Shown here piece by piece: positions 23,182 through 31,846 of a stretch of 37,587 nucleotides of DNA. The translations under genes and the position numbers were made by a program. The stretch spans positions 1 through 37,587 of the forward strand of contig JABDFJ010000020.1 in assembly GCA_013286645.1 (NCBI GenBank), written 5' to 3'. The notes under the pieces were generated by a model that was given only the letters and a program-made list of their open reading frames with translations, searched no databases and was not told the DNA's origin. The DNA is from Chlamydiota bacterium (GTDB taxonomy: Bacteria; Chlamydiota; Chlamydiia; Chlamydiales; Parachlamydiaceae). The number at the start of each line of letters is the position of its first letter. The stretch's first letter is position 1.

Positions 23182-23571
23182 ATGAAAGCCTTCGATTGGT
23201 TTTTTAACTTTTTCCTGCGCGTGCGCTATCCTGCCTCTCTACCTGAAGACATTGCCACAGATCTTGGCATCAACACTTCAAATTTCCTTACCTTTGAAGA
23301 ATTTGTGGATCAACTCACTAGCCATTCCTGTCGTCCAAAACGCTTGACACGCTTCATGCCGCGCGATGCTGCTGAAGCTGCATTTCAAAGCGCCTTGCGC
23401 AAAGAACGCTTTGGGCGCAACTCCCTGTTTTCTTATTATTTTCATGAAGGGTGGCTAGAATTTAGCCTATACTTTGACGAACAGGCTCGTCTCAGACGCA
23501 TTTACCTGCAACATAAACGCCTCTCATCAGAACAAGGGGTCGAAATCCCTCTCAATGAGGTTGTTGCATAA
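23182..23571 (+). CDS. Small conserved-looking hypothetical protein
   Basis: A 129 aa protein I do not recognise. It starts with an amphipathic aromatic helix (FDWFFNFFLRVRYPASLP), has a charged middle part (CRPKRLTRFMPRDAAEAAFQSAL) and a strand-rich end (WLEFSLYFDEQARLRRIYL), and is probably soluble. The ATG lies 11 nt after a TATAAT box, with no clear Shine-Dalgarno. The stop codon is the TAA of the TTGTTGCATAA motif that begins the following repeat element, so the last residues (EVVA) may be element-derived. Coding status is supported by length and by strong codon-like composition. Confidence 0.68.
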   Translation: MKAFDWFFNFFLRVRYPASLPEDIATDLGINTSNFLTFEEFVDQLTSHSCRPKRLTRFMPRDAAEAAFQSALRKERFGRNSLFSYYFHEGWLEFSLYFDEQARLRRIYLQHKRLSSEQGVEIPLNEVVA

Positions 23572-24165
23572 AGCGTCAAGCGAAGCCATGAAAAAGGGAC
23601 CTAAAGAGACGACTGCATAAGCGACAAAATATTTTTCTAATATTTAAATTAAGCTTCAAGCTATATTTTGAGACTTAATACACCCGGTGCTTTACCCCTG
23701 AAAGGGGTAACGGCTTATAGCCCAGGGTAAGCGCAGCGCAACCCTGGGAGATTTATATTAGATATTGTACCCCAGAAAGGGGTACGGGCATGCTAGGTGC
23801 GTTTCGGACAAAATGGCCCGCCCCCCTTTCAGGGGTGCAATATTGTATTGTATATACCCAGGGTTACGCTGTTGCTCACCCTGGGCTACCAGCCGTTACC
23901 CTTTTCAGGGGTAAAGCACTGAGCGCATCAAGCCTCAGGACAACGCCCTGAGCGATGCTGGCTTGAACACACTCTTGCTATCGAATATCTGAAATAGCCT
24001 AATCATTACCAAAAAACAATTCTTTTTTGACAGGGGATTCGGTTCTAGAGCGCCATTTTACTTTTGCAATCGTCTCAAAAGGACTAAACGACAGTGTCTA
24101 TAGTCCTTTAGGTCGTTTTGGTCCTTTAGGTCCCTTTCCTACATGATTTCGCTTGACGCTTACAG
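23561..24165. repeat. Compound inverted-repeat element of about 600 bp
   Basis: The spacer 23572-24196 has no gene. Outermost is AAGCGTCAAGCGAA (about 23571-23584), inverted as TTCGCTTGACGCTT (about 24149-24162). Next is AAAAGGGACCTAAAG (from 23590), inverted as CTTTAGGTCCCTTT near 24125, with further GGACTAAACGAC/GTCGTTTTGGTCC pairs. Central is a 60-bp hairpin, 23687-23748 with 23857-23919, containing TTTACCCCTGAAAGGGGTAA and CCCAGGGTTACGC-like blocks. The left border begins with TTGTTGCATAA, a motif also bordering the element at 12714-12931. Confidence 0.87.
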
Positions 24166-24196
24166 GGCAGGGGCAAGAGATGAACCAAGTTCAATT

Positions 24197-24961
24197 TTAT
24201 TTCTTTATCACGAAACACATACTTTTATAAAAATATAAAGCCTCAATATTGTCTTGGTAATAACTTAAACGAGCCTTTAAACTAGGAGGATTTCTGTTAG
24301 AATTTGCATTTCGGGTTACAGCAGCCGAGTAATTGAGATCATCCACAAGATTTTGTAAAAAATTAACACATGTGCCAGGACCTGCAAGAGGTGCTTTAAA
24401 TGAACCGTTTCCACCATACTGCTTCCAATAAGAGGTATGGAGATCTTCAATGATATACATTCCACCGCTCTTCACATATGGAAATAGACTCTCAAAACTA
24501 ATCATTTGTTGATCCATTGTATGACCACCATCATCAATGATAATATCAAACTGCCCTCCCAAAGACTCCATAAGAGTTTGTAGTCCTATATTATTTGTTT
24601 GATCTACAAAATGATACTCAGAACGTTGAGAGTGATATTTAATTCTATCCCTAGCAATATCGATAAAGTGTAGCTCTGCCTTAGGAAAATATTCTTCCCA
24701 TAATTTTACCGAATACCCTGATTGAATGCCTATCTCAAGAAATTTGAGGGGCTCATTTCGCAAAGCATGAAAATGTTGTGCATATGCACGCGTATAGTTA
24801 TGACCCAAAGAACTTTTGTCCGTGCCAGCTTTAATAGCTAAAGTATCCAAGTAAACGTATGGATCATCCTGATTAACAAGTGCACTTAAAGATGTATGTA
24901 AGAAACAGAATATACACAAAACAGACATCATCAAAAAACTGCATACTTTAACAAGCAACAT
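24197..24961 (-). CDS. Class I methyltransferase with predicted signal peptide (macrolide sugar O-methyltransferase-like)
   Basis: A 254 aa protein. Residues 1-26 form a hydrophobic signal peptide (VCSFLMMSVLCIFCFLHTS). The catalytic part matches the MycE/TylE-like O-methyltransferase family: KAGTDKSSLGHNYTRAYAQHF (GTDK at 46-49), FLEIGIQSGYSVKLW (SAM motif I), FIDIARD, IIDDGGHTMDQQ (metal-binding Asp/His at 143-147) and MYIIEDLHTSYW. In that family Mg2+ and SAM are used to methylate sugar hydroxyls. Export of a SAM enzyme is unusual in a free-living cell but could make sense for an intracellular bacterium using host SAM. The ATG at 24961 has AAGGTGG upstream and is preferred to the GTG at 24970. 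Confidence 0.8.
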   Translation of the reverse strand: MLLVKVCSFLMMSVLCIFCFLHTSLSALVNQDDPYVYLDTLAIKAGTDKSSLGHNYTRAYAQHFHALRNEPLKFLEIGIQSGYSVKLWEEYFPKAELHFIDIARDRIKYHSQRSEYHFVDQTNNIGLQTLMESLGGQFDIIIDDGGHTMDQQMISFESLFPYVKSGGMYIIEDLHTSYWKQYGGNGSFKAPLAGPGTCVNFLQNLVDDLNYSAAVTRNANSNRNPPSLKARLSYYQDNIEALYFYKSMCFVIKK

Positions 24962-25191
24962 CACAACCACCTTTATATAATCCTAGAAACGCTAATTCTA
25001 AAGAAATACCTATTGGTTGTCATTATTTTTTCTGTTTTTTGAATAGAAGATTTGGCCAACATCTTTAATATGTTCCAAGAGATCAGGATTGTCGATGGAA
25101 TGATATGCTCTTTGAGACCGTATTTCATGCCTTTACGTGTTCATCCATTTTGTTTTTCAATGCTTTAAATAGGTTGAAATAAACGTTATAA

Positions 25192-27444
25192 TCAGTGCTT
25201 CAGGCAATTCAAAGCGCTACCAGCTTTGAACCAGGCGATTTGATTCGCATTGTATGTATGGTTAAGTGAGATCTTATCTGTTGTGCCTGCAGCATGCTTC
25301 ACAACTAATGTCAATGGCGTCCCAGGCGCAAAATCCTTCAATCCTGTGATCGCCACAATATCGTCCTCATGAATTTTGGCGTAATCCGCAGGATCAGCAA
25401 ATGTCAATGCTAGCATACCTTGCTTCTTAAGATTTGTTTCGTGAATCCTTGCAAAACTTTTAACAATGACTGCACGTCCCCCCAAAAAACGCGGTTCCAT
25501 CGCAGCATGTTCGCGCGAAGAGCCCTCTCCGTAGTTTTCATCGCCTATCGCGACCCAACCAATTCCCGCCTGCTTGTAATCCCTGGCTACTTTAGAAAAG
25601 GGTTCAATCGCTCCATTGATACAATTTTTTCCATGCCCAACCTCTTCACGAAAGGCATTCATAGCCCCTATGAACATATTGTCAGAGATCTTATCTAAAT
25701 GACCACGGAAGTTCAACCATTTACCAGCGGGCGAGATATGGTCTGTAGTACACTTGCCCTCAACCTTTACCAAGACACGCAAATCGTTCAAATCGGTGCC
25801 TTCCCAAGGTTTAAAAGGCTCTAATAACTGCAAGCGTGGACTTGTAGGACTAACCGCAATCTCCACTTTAGAGCCATCTTTAGCCGGTGCGATGTAACCC
25901 GTCTCATCTTGCTTAAAACCATTTCTTGGCAATTCATCGCCATGAGGTGGTTGTAGCTTAACGATCTGTCCCTTATCACTCGTCAAGGTATCTTTCATAG
26001 GATTGAAGGTTAATTTTCCTGCTAAGGAGAAGGCAATCACAATCTCCGGACTCGCCACAAATGAATGCGTTCCGGGATTGGCATCATTGCGACCTGAGAA
26101 GTTGCGGTTATAAGAGGTTAAAATCGAGTTTTTCTCACCAAAAGTGACATCATGTCTCTTCCACTGCCCAATGCATGGACCACAGGCATTGGCTAGTACT
26201 AAGCCACCTATTGCTTCTAACGCTTCAAGCTGTCCATCCCTTTCGATAGTCGCATGAACTTGTTCTGATCCAGGAGTTATTGTCAAAGGACATTTTGCTT
26301 TGATGCCATATTTAAGAGCCTGCTTTGCAATACTTGTCGCTCTTTCAATGTCTTCATAACTTGAATTTGTACAAGAACCAATGAGTGCCACCGAGAGTTG
26401 TTCTGGGTAACCATGCTCCTCCACAGCATGCGCAAATTCCGATAATTTCCATGCCCTATCTGGCGAATAGGGCCCATTGATATACGGTTCAAGTGTGCTC
26501 AAATCAATTTCAATCACTTGATCATAATAGGCGAATGGTGATTTCAAAACTTCCTCATCAGCCTTTAAATGCTCAGCAATCTCATCTGCTAACACGGCCA
26601 CATTTTCTCGTCCTGTGGCTTTAAGATAATCCGCCATGCGCTGATCATAAGGAAAAACGGATGTCGTGGCGCCTATTTCAGCCCCCATATTGCATATTGT
26701 CCCCTTCCCTGTGCATGAAATGGAGCTTGTGCCTTCACCAAAGTATTCAATAATAGCTCCGGTACCCCCCTTGACGGTGAGGATGCCAGCTAACTTGAGA
26801 ATGACATCTTTGGCAGAAGCCCATCCATTGAGTTTCCCTACCAGATGCACACCGATGATTTTGGGGAATTTAAGTTCCCAGGGCATGCCTGCCATCACAT
26901 CAACGGCATCAGCCCCGCCAACACCAATAGCGAGCATGCCGAGCCCCCCAGCATTGGGAGTATGGGAGTCTGTGCCAATCATCATACCACCGGGGAAAGC
27001 ATAGTTTTCCAACAATACTTGGTGGATGATGCCTGCCCCTGGCTTCCAAAAGCCTATCCCGAATTTATTCGAGGCACTCTGCAAGAAGTCAAAAACTTCC
27101 TTACTGTCATGCGTTGCGCGATCTAAATCGGCCTTAGCTCCCACTTCTGCTTGAATGAGATGATCACAATGAACGGTTGCAGGTACTGCCGTGCGTTTCC
27201 TGCCTGCAGAGGCGAATTGAAGAAGAGCCATTTGGGCTGTTGCATCTTGCATAGCAACCCGATCTGGGCCAAAATCGACATACGTTTTCCCGCGCACAGC
27301 GCCCTCTTTTACGGGCAAAGTAGTGTGGGTATAAAGAATTTTTTCCGTCAATGTCAATGAGCGACCAAGCACTGAACGCACAGCTTTTAACTTAATGGGT
27401 AATGTCTGATAGAACTTTTGGATGATGGGGAGATCAAAAAGCAT
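25192..27444 (-). CDS. acn: Aconitate hydratase (mitochondrial-like form)
   Basis: A 750 aa [4Fe-4S] enzyme interconverting citrate and isocitrate in the TCA cycle. Cluster-binding Cys residues lie in [11 protein letters not shown] and [11 protein letters not shown]. Other hallmarks are [26 protein letters not shown] and, in the swivel domain, [19 protein letters not shown] and [14 protein letters not shown]. Length and motif style match the mitochondrial ACO2-like group rather than the longer AcnA (about 890 aa). AGGAG lies 7 nt before the ATG. The Chlamydiaceae lack aconitase, whereas environmental chlamydiae have a fuller cycle. It is divergent from nusB, with a shared palindrome between them. 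Confidence 0.96.
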   Translation of the reverse strand: MLFDLPIIQKFYQTLPIKLKAVRSVLGRSLTLTEKILYTHTTLPVKEGAVRGKTYVDFGPDRVAMQDATAQMALLQFASAGRKRTAVPATVHCDHLIQAEVGAKADLDRATHDSKEVFDFLQSASNKFGIGFWKPGAGIIHQVLLENYAFPGGMMIGTDSHTPNAGGLGMLAIGVGGADAVDVMAGMPWELKFPKIIGVHLVGKLNGWASAKDVILKLAGILTVKGGTGAIIEYFGEGTSSISCTGKGTICNMGAEIGATTSVFPYDQRMADYLKATGRENVAVLADEIAEHLKADEEVLKSPFAYYDQVIEIDLSTLEPYINGPYSPDRAWKLSEFAHAVEEHGYPEQLSVALIGSCTNSSYEDIERATSIAKQALKYGIKAKCPLTITPGSEQVHATIERDGQLEALEAIGGLVLANACGPCIGQWKRHDVTFGEKNSILTSYNRNFSGRNDANPGTHSFVASPEIVIAFSLAGKLTFNPMKDTLTSDKGQIVKLQPPHGDELPRNGFKQDETGYIAPAKDGSKVEIAVSPTSPRLQLLEPFKPWEGTDLNDLRVLVKVEGKCTTDHISPAGKWLNFRGHLDKISDNMFIGAMNAFREEVGHGKNCINGAIEPFSKVARDYKQAGIGWVAIGDENYGEGSSREHAAMEPRFLGGRAVIVKSFARIHETNLKKQGMLALTFADPADYAKIHEDDIVAITGLKDFAPGTPLTLVVKHAAGTTDKISLNHTYNANQIAWFKAGSALNCLKH

Positions 27445-27530
27445 AAAGGCTCCTAAATAATTATCTACTACTCAGATAAACTGTAAGCACATAATGCTAC
27501 AAGCAAAAAAGGCATTAGGATAATATTATA

Positions 27531-27571
27531 CACAAACAAGTTCAAAAATTGGATTTTTGAGCTTGTTTGTG
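27531..27571. repeat. 41-nt palindrome, copy 2 (CACAAACAAG family)
   Basis: Almost identical to 10874-10914: outer arms CACAAACAAG/CTTGTTTGTG, inner TTCAAAAATT and ATTTTTGAG. It lies between the divergent aconitase and nusB genes and is followed by TATACT at 27574-27579, which could be a -10 box for nusB with the palindrome covering the -35 area. Confidence 0.9.
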
Positions 27572-27616
27572 TATATACTGAACGTGATTGAAAATTGTTT
27601 ATCTAAGGGAGAAAAG

Positions 27617-28144
27617 ATGGCAGTGCCTGCTCAGAAATTCCGAGAAGTAGTCTTTCAAATGCTCTACAGCCATGACATCGGTCGAGCTACAGACGAAAGC
27701 ATGGTTGATCTGCTATCGCATGAGCTAGCTGTCACCAAAAAAGTCGTACGCGATGCTCAAGACCGCGTCCATCAAATCTGTGCGCATCAAGAGGACATCG
27801 ATGCTAAAATCACTGCCACCTCACATTCTTATGCCTTTGAAAGAATCCAAAGCGTAGAACGCAACATCTTGCGCTTAGGAGTTTATGAGCTGCTCTTCGA
27901 TCAATCGATCCCTTTTAAAGTCGTTATGGCTGAAGCTTCACGCCTCGCTAAGAAGTTTGCCACCAAAGAATCAGCCTCTTTTGTAAATGCCATTTTGGAT
28001 GCTATCTATAAAGCCAATATGGGTGAGCCCATCGATAACACCATCATCCAGCAATCGGCACAAGAACTATCACTGATAGAAAAAATATCTCACGAAGCTT
28101 CACAAGAGCTAAAAGCTCCTATCAAAGAGGCCGAAGAAGAATGA
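27617..28144 (+). CDS. nusB: Transcription antitermination factor NusB
   Basis: A 175 aa all-helical protein acting with NusE (S10) at boxA of rRNA operons. It begins KFREVVFQMLYSHDIGR. Typical later blocks are ERIQSVERNILRLGVYELLF, IPFKVVMAEASRLAKKFATKESASFVNAIL (conserved residues of the NusB C-terminal bundle) and a short acidic tail. I choose ATG 27617 because AAGGGAG is just upstream; the in-frame ATG at 27557 would add 20 residues not seen in the family. The stop overlaps the murB start (ATGATG), and I recall the same nusB-murB neighbourhood in Chlamydia (CT832-CT831). Confidence 0.94.
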   Translation: MAVPAQKFREVVFQMLYSHDIGRATDESMVDLLSHELAVTKKVVRDAQDRVHQICAHQEDIDAKITATSHSYAFERIQSVERNILRLGVYELLFDQSIPFKVVMAEASRLAKKFATKESASFVNAILDAIYKANMGEPIDNTIIQQSAQELSLIEKISHEASQELKAPIKEAEEE

Positions 28145-29022
28145 TGATCTCTGCGATCCCTCTGAAAGAAAATGTGGATTTAAAAGAATACTCCACCTTT
28201 CATATAGGAGGTCCTGCCCGCTTTTTCCGTGAAATTCACTCCATAGATGACATGCAACAAACTCTCAGCTATTGCTATGCTAAAAATTTGCCCTTTTTTA
28301 TTCTCGGTAAAGGGTCAAACTGCCTGTTCGATGATCGCGGCTTCGATGGTGTTGTTTTGCTTAATAAGATCGATTTCTTTGAACAAAATATCCCGGGCAC
28401 CTTTCATGTGGGTGCAGGGTACAGTTTTGCCCTATTGGGAGTACAAACGGCGCGCCAAGGTTGGAGCGGCCTCGAATTCGCTTCGGGCATCCCTTGCAGT
28501 GTCGGCGGTGCTGTCTTCATGAACGCAGGTGCCAACGGTCAAGAAACATGCCACACCTTAACCTCTGTTGAATATGTGCATCAAGATGGTACTTTACAAG
28601 TATTTCAAATCAATGAATTAGCATACGCATATCGACATTCCCCTTTTCAAAGTCTCAAGGGAGCGATCGTTGGTGCCACCTTCACTCTTATTCCTCATCA
28701 AGAAGCACGCAGAAACCAAATCGAAATCGTCAATAAGAGAAAAATGACCCAACCTCTCAGTGCTAAGTCGGCAGGATGCATCTTCCTTAACCCCCCTCAA
28801 CACCATGCAGGAGCACTAATCGAACGCTGTGGCTTGAAAGGCTTATCTGTCGGGGGAGCGCAGGTGTCTGATGTACACGCCAACTTCCTAATCAACGCTG
28901 GCAATGCCACTTGCCACGACATGCTGCAACTCATCAAATTTGTGCAACGGCGTGTCAAAGAACAAACAGGCAACGAATTGAAAAGTGAAGTGCGCTATAT
29001 CCCATATAATCCGGTAAACTAG
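28141..29022 (+). CDS. murB: UDP-N-acetylenolpyruvoylglucosamine reductase
   Basis: A 293 aa FAD/NADPH enzyme making UDP-MurNAc for peptidoglycan. FAD-binding motifs STFHIGGPARFF and LGKGSNCLF, the block GLEFASGIPCSVGGAVFMNAGANG and YAYRHSPF (R165) are all present. The position that carries the catalytic Ser in many MurB proteins is C213 in KSAGCIFLNP; Cys is a known alternative there. The C-terminal LIERCGLKGLSVGGAQVSDVHANFLIN is standard. It overlaps nusB by 4 nt and abuts the next gene with no gap, so the three form one operon. This supports peptidoglycan precursor synthesis in this organism. Confidence 0.96.
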   Translation: MMISAIPLKENVDLKEYSTFHIGGPARFFREIHSIDDMQQTLSYCYAKNLPFFILGKGSNCLFDDRGFDGVVLLNKIDFFEQNIPGTFHVGAGYSFALLGVQTARQGWSGLEFASGIPCSVGGAVFMNAGANGQETCHTLTSVEYVHQDGTLQVFQINELAYAYRHSPFQSLKGAIVGATFTLIPHQEARRNQIEIVNKRKMTQPLSAKSAGCIFLNPPQHHAGALIERCGLKGLSVGGAQVSDVHANFLINAGNATCHDMLQLIKFVQRRVKEQTGNELKSEVRYIPYNPVN

Positions 29023-29874
29023 ATGAATCAATTCCGTGCTGATCTCCATTGCCATACGACCTGTTCTGATGGTTCTATGTCCCCAATGGAGATTTTGCAG
29101 TTAGCTAAACAGGTAGGTCTTTCTGCTCTATCAATCACGGATCACGACACCATTAATGCTTATCACAATATTTTTCCAAGCGCCAAAGAACTAGGTATCG
29201 AATTGCTCACTGGCGTAGAGCTATCAACTTCTCTCCATAATATCAGCGTGCATATCCTTGGCTATGGCTTTCAGGCTGATAGTGAAATTATGCAAGATTT
29301 CTGCAAAAAGCATATCCAACGACGGAATTCGCGCAACCAAACGATCTTAGAATTGTTAACTAAGCATGGGATGCCTCTTACTCTACAGGATATAATGCCA
29401 TATGCTACCACTGCAGACAACACCATCGGACGTCCGCATATTGCTACGGCCATGTTAAACAAAGGATATGTCGCCTCTTTCCAAGAAGCTTTCAAGAAGT
29501 TTCTTGGAGAAGATTGTCCTTGTTATTCTCCTGGAGTCTCCTTCAGCGTCGAAGAAACGATCGATGTTATCCATCAAGCTCAAGGCATTGCTGTCATCGC
29601 CCATCCCCATTTAATAAAAAATCAAACTGCCTTAAATACCCTTCTCACTATGAACTTTGATGGCATCGAATGCTATTATGGAAAATTCTATACCGAACAA
29701 CATCAACGATGGCTCAAAATTGCCAAAAATAAAGGTTGGCTAGTGACAGGCGGCTCCGATTTCCACGGTACTATCAAACCCAATATCAATCTAGGGTGCT
29801 CTTGGATAGATAGCGATGCCTTCCAAGCCATCAAGCAACGCTTAATTACTGGCACAGCGCATCACGGGCCTTGA
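29023..29874 (+). CDS. PHP-domain phosphoesterase (RNase AM/TrpH/YciV-like)
   Basis: A 283 aa protein whose four PHP metal-binding motifs are all visible: RADLHCHTTCSDG (H9, H11, D16), ITDHDT (40-42), LTGVELS (E66) and IAHPH; the final GGSDFHG provides the last Asp and His. The family includes E. coli RNase AM/YciV, which acts on 3',5'-bisphosphate nucleotides and short 5' RNA ends. It starts immediately after murB, in the same operon. Its last 29 bp overlap the convergent Thr-Pro repeat gene. Confidence 0.88.
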   Translation: MNQFRADLHCHTTCSDGSMSPMEILQLAKQVGLSALSITDHDTINAYHNIFPSAKELGIELLTGVELSTSLHNISVHILGYGFQADSEIMQDFCKKHIQRRNSRNQTILELLTKHGMPLTLQDIMPYATTADNTIGRPHIATAMLNKGYVASFQEAFKKFLGEDCPCYSPGVSFSVEETIDVIHQAQGIAVIAHPHLIKNQTALNTLLTMNFDGIECYYGKFYTEQHQRWLKIAKNKGWLVTGGSDFHGTIKPNINLGCSWIDSDAFQAIKQRLITGTAHHGP

Positions 29875-30715
29875 TGGCGGCCTCCAAATAGGGCTCCGTC
29901 ATTCGCAGTGCCTCTTCTCCAGAATGAATTTGAGCGAGCACACCTGCGGAGTACGGCTGGTAATTCGCAAGTGTCGCTCTATACATGCTCCAATCTTCGT
30001 CCGAATTGGATGCCTGAGCGTGCAAGAGCGCCTTATTAAGGTAGTATCTACGAGAATCCAATTCAGCTTGTAATTCGGCGTTTTTGGCCCTAATATGGCT
30101 GCGTTCCTGCAACATCACCGTCACTAGATTGTTGGCATTCGTGCAGTCATCGATCTTCTGTTTTTCTGGTGGAGTTTCAGGTGTTCCCTTAGCTGGAGGT
30201 GGTGTAGGAGTTGGTGTAGGCGTTGGTGTAGGTGTAGGTGTAGGGGTAGGTGTAGGAGTAGGAGTTGGAGTAGGCGTTGGTGTAGGGGTAGGAGTTGGAG
30301 TAGGTGTAGGTGTAGGGGTTGGAGTCGGGATTGGCGCTGGGACAGGTGTTGGTCCCATATTTTCTTCATAGACTCTTGGCATCTCAGAACCTGGCTCGCC
30401 ATAGTAAGATGTTGAGCCAGCAGTCCCTGGGACAAACCCGCCACCACCATGCCCATGCCATCCTCCATGGCCGCCGCCTCCGTGATGGCCGCCACCGCCG
30501 CCACCCCCATGAAGACCGCCACCTCCATGGTGACCACCTCCGCCGCCACCCTTCATGCCACTGGCGATTCTCTCCCGTGCAGGGGGTATTTTCTTTTGTA
30601 GGAGATTAGCTGTACTGTCATCTGACCGATAATTTTCTATTGCCTGGAATCCAATAAAACTAACAACTGCTAATAGAAATGTGCCGCTAAGGATAGGGAA
30701 TAGACCGATTTTCAT
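29846..30715 (-). CDS. Secreted or anchored protein with Gly/His-rich and Thr-Pro repeat regions
   Basis: A 289 aa protein of unknown function. Residues 1-26 are a hydrophobic signal or anchor (FPILSGTFLLAVVSFIGF). Residues about 54-100 are a Gly/His repeat (GGGHHGGGG type), which could bind metal. Residues about 128-178 are a spacer of about 20 Thr-Pro dipeptides. The rest is a helical domain with two Cys (DDCTNANN and the C-terminal RDALCQ). GGAGAA precedes the ATG at 30715. The codons within the TP tract vary (ACC, ACA, ACT, ACG with CCA, CCT), so the repeat is maintained as protein and not only by slippage. It resembles a surface or periplasm-spanning linker protein. Confidence 0.72.
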   Translation of the reverse strand: MKIGLFPILSGTFLLAVVSFIGFQAIENYRSDDSTANLLQKKIPPARERIASGMKGGGGGGHHGGGGLHGGGGGGGHHGGGGHGGWHGHGGGGFVPGTAGSTSYYGEPGSEMPRVYEENMGPTPVPAPIPTPTPTPTPTPTPTPTPTPTPTPTPTPTPTPTPTPTPTPTPTPPPAKGTPETPPEKQKIDDCTNANNLVTVMLQERSHIRAKNAELQAELDSRRYYLNKALLHAQASNSDEDWSMYRATLANYQPYSAGVLAQIHSGEEALRMTEPYLEAAIKARDALCQ

Positions 30716-30814
30716 CGAATTTCTCCAGTGAAGAATGCAAATGCCATAACGTTTAAAAATATGAATAAACCATCGCTATCGCAATGTCAATAATATAATT
30801 TAAAATAACATACA

Positions 30815-31846
30815 CTAATAGCTGTGTGAATCCAATTTTACCTTGCCATGGAAGATCCAATAGACAGCGAAGGTATATGAGACGACCATGGGAATGCCGA
30901 TGACCGCAATGAGCAACAAAATTTCCAGCGTTTTCGTCGATGAAGCCGAATTATAAATCGTCAAACTCAAATTAGCTGGATCATTAATCGCACGAATGAC
31001 TTCAGGGTAAGTGCCAATACCATACAACATCATCAGCAAGATGATGTTGACGCAAGAAGAAATAAATGCCCAACCATCCCTGCCTAAACTTATCTCCCTG
31101 GGTATGTTGGCGATGACCAAGATATCTAACAATCCCACCAGAAAAAAGATGGGACGTTCTTTAAAAGCCTCCGTCATATGAGGCATATAGACCAACGTCG
31201 TCATGGTGACAGCAGCGTAACAAATGATAAATAATATAATCGCCGGATTGACATTTCTGCGGATCTTATCATGCAATTGCCCTTCCGTCTTCATGAGCGT
31301 ATAGATGGCTCCATGCATTAAAAAAAGGGCCACCGCCATCACCCCACATAAAAGTGAATAGAAATCGACCATACTCGCAAAGTCACCAATAAAATCGCCG
31401 TTCTCATCTAAAGGGATACCGCGGATCATATTACCCACAGCAAATCCTAAACCAAAAGCAATCACAAAACTCGCAAAACTAAACATGATATCCCAAACCC
31501 AACGCCACCATGCCATAGGCTGCTTACTTCGCACTTCAATGGCAACGGCACGGAAAATAATCCCCGTTAAGAGCAACATGATAGGGATATAAAAAGCCGA
31601 ACATACCGTGGCATATACCGGAGGGAACCCAGCAAATAAAGCCCCACCCGCCGTCACCAACCACACCTCATTGCCATCCCATACCGGACCAATCGTATTC
31701 AACAATATGCGTCGCTCTTCATCCTTCTTGGAAAAAAGATGCAGCATCCCAACCCCTAGATCAAATCCATCCAAAATCACATACCCTGTCAACAAGATCA
31801 CAAAAGCGAAAAACCATATAAATTCAAGCTCAGCTTCAATTATCAT
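30815..31846 (-). CDS. cydB: Cytochrome bd ubiquinol oxidase subunit II
   Basis: A 343 aa multi-pass membrane protein. The N-terminal FAFVILLTGYVILDGFDLGVGML is the CydB signature, followed by IGPVWDGNEVWLVTAGGALFAGFP. About nine hydrophobic helices can be traced. With CydA it forms the high-affinity quinol oxidase. It overlaps the end of cydA by 11 nt, indicating translational coupling. No small CydX-like frame is evident in the 99 bp downstream. CydA-CydB next to dacA matches my memory of Chlamydia CT013-CT014. Confidence 0.96.
   Translation of the reverse strand: MIIEAELEFIWFFAFVILLTGYVILDGFDLGVGMLHLFSKKDEERRILLNTIGPVWDGNEVWLVTAGGALFAGFPPVYATVCSAFYIPIMLLLTGIIFRAVAIEVRSKQPMAWWRWVWDIMFSFASFVIAFGLGFAVGNMIRGIPLDENGDFIGDFASMVDFYSLLCGVMAVALFLMHGAIYTLMKTEGQLHDKIRRNVNPAIILFIICYAAVTMTTLVYMPHMTEAFKERPIFFLVGLLDILVIANIPREISLGRDGWAFISSCVNIILLMMLYGIGTYPEVIRAINDPANLSLTIYNSASSTKTLEILLLIAVIGIPMVVSYTFAVYWIFHGKVKLDSHSY

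Noticed and set aside
25010-25132. Possible 40-codon gene remnant on the minus strand (contains HSIDNPDLLEHIKDVGQIF)
   Set aside because: The reading looks protein-like but has no start codon, no ribosome binding site and no recognised family; chance is not excluded.
30084-30371. 95-aa plus-strand ORF with Gly-Val repeats
   Set aside because: Complement of the Thr-Pro repeat tract; the minus-strand frame has a Shine-Dalgarno and a signal peptide and is the real gene.
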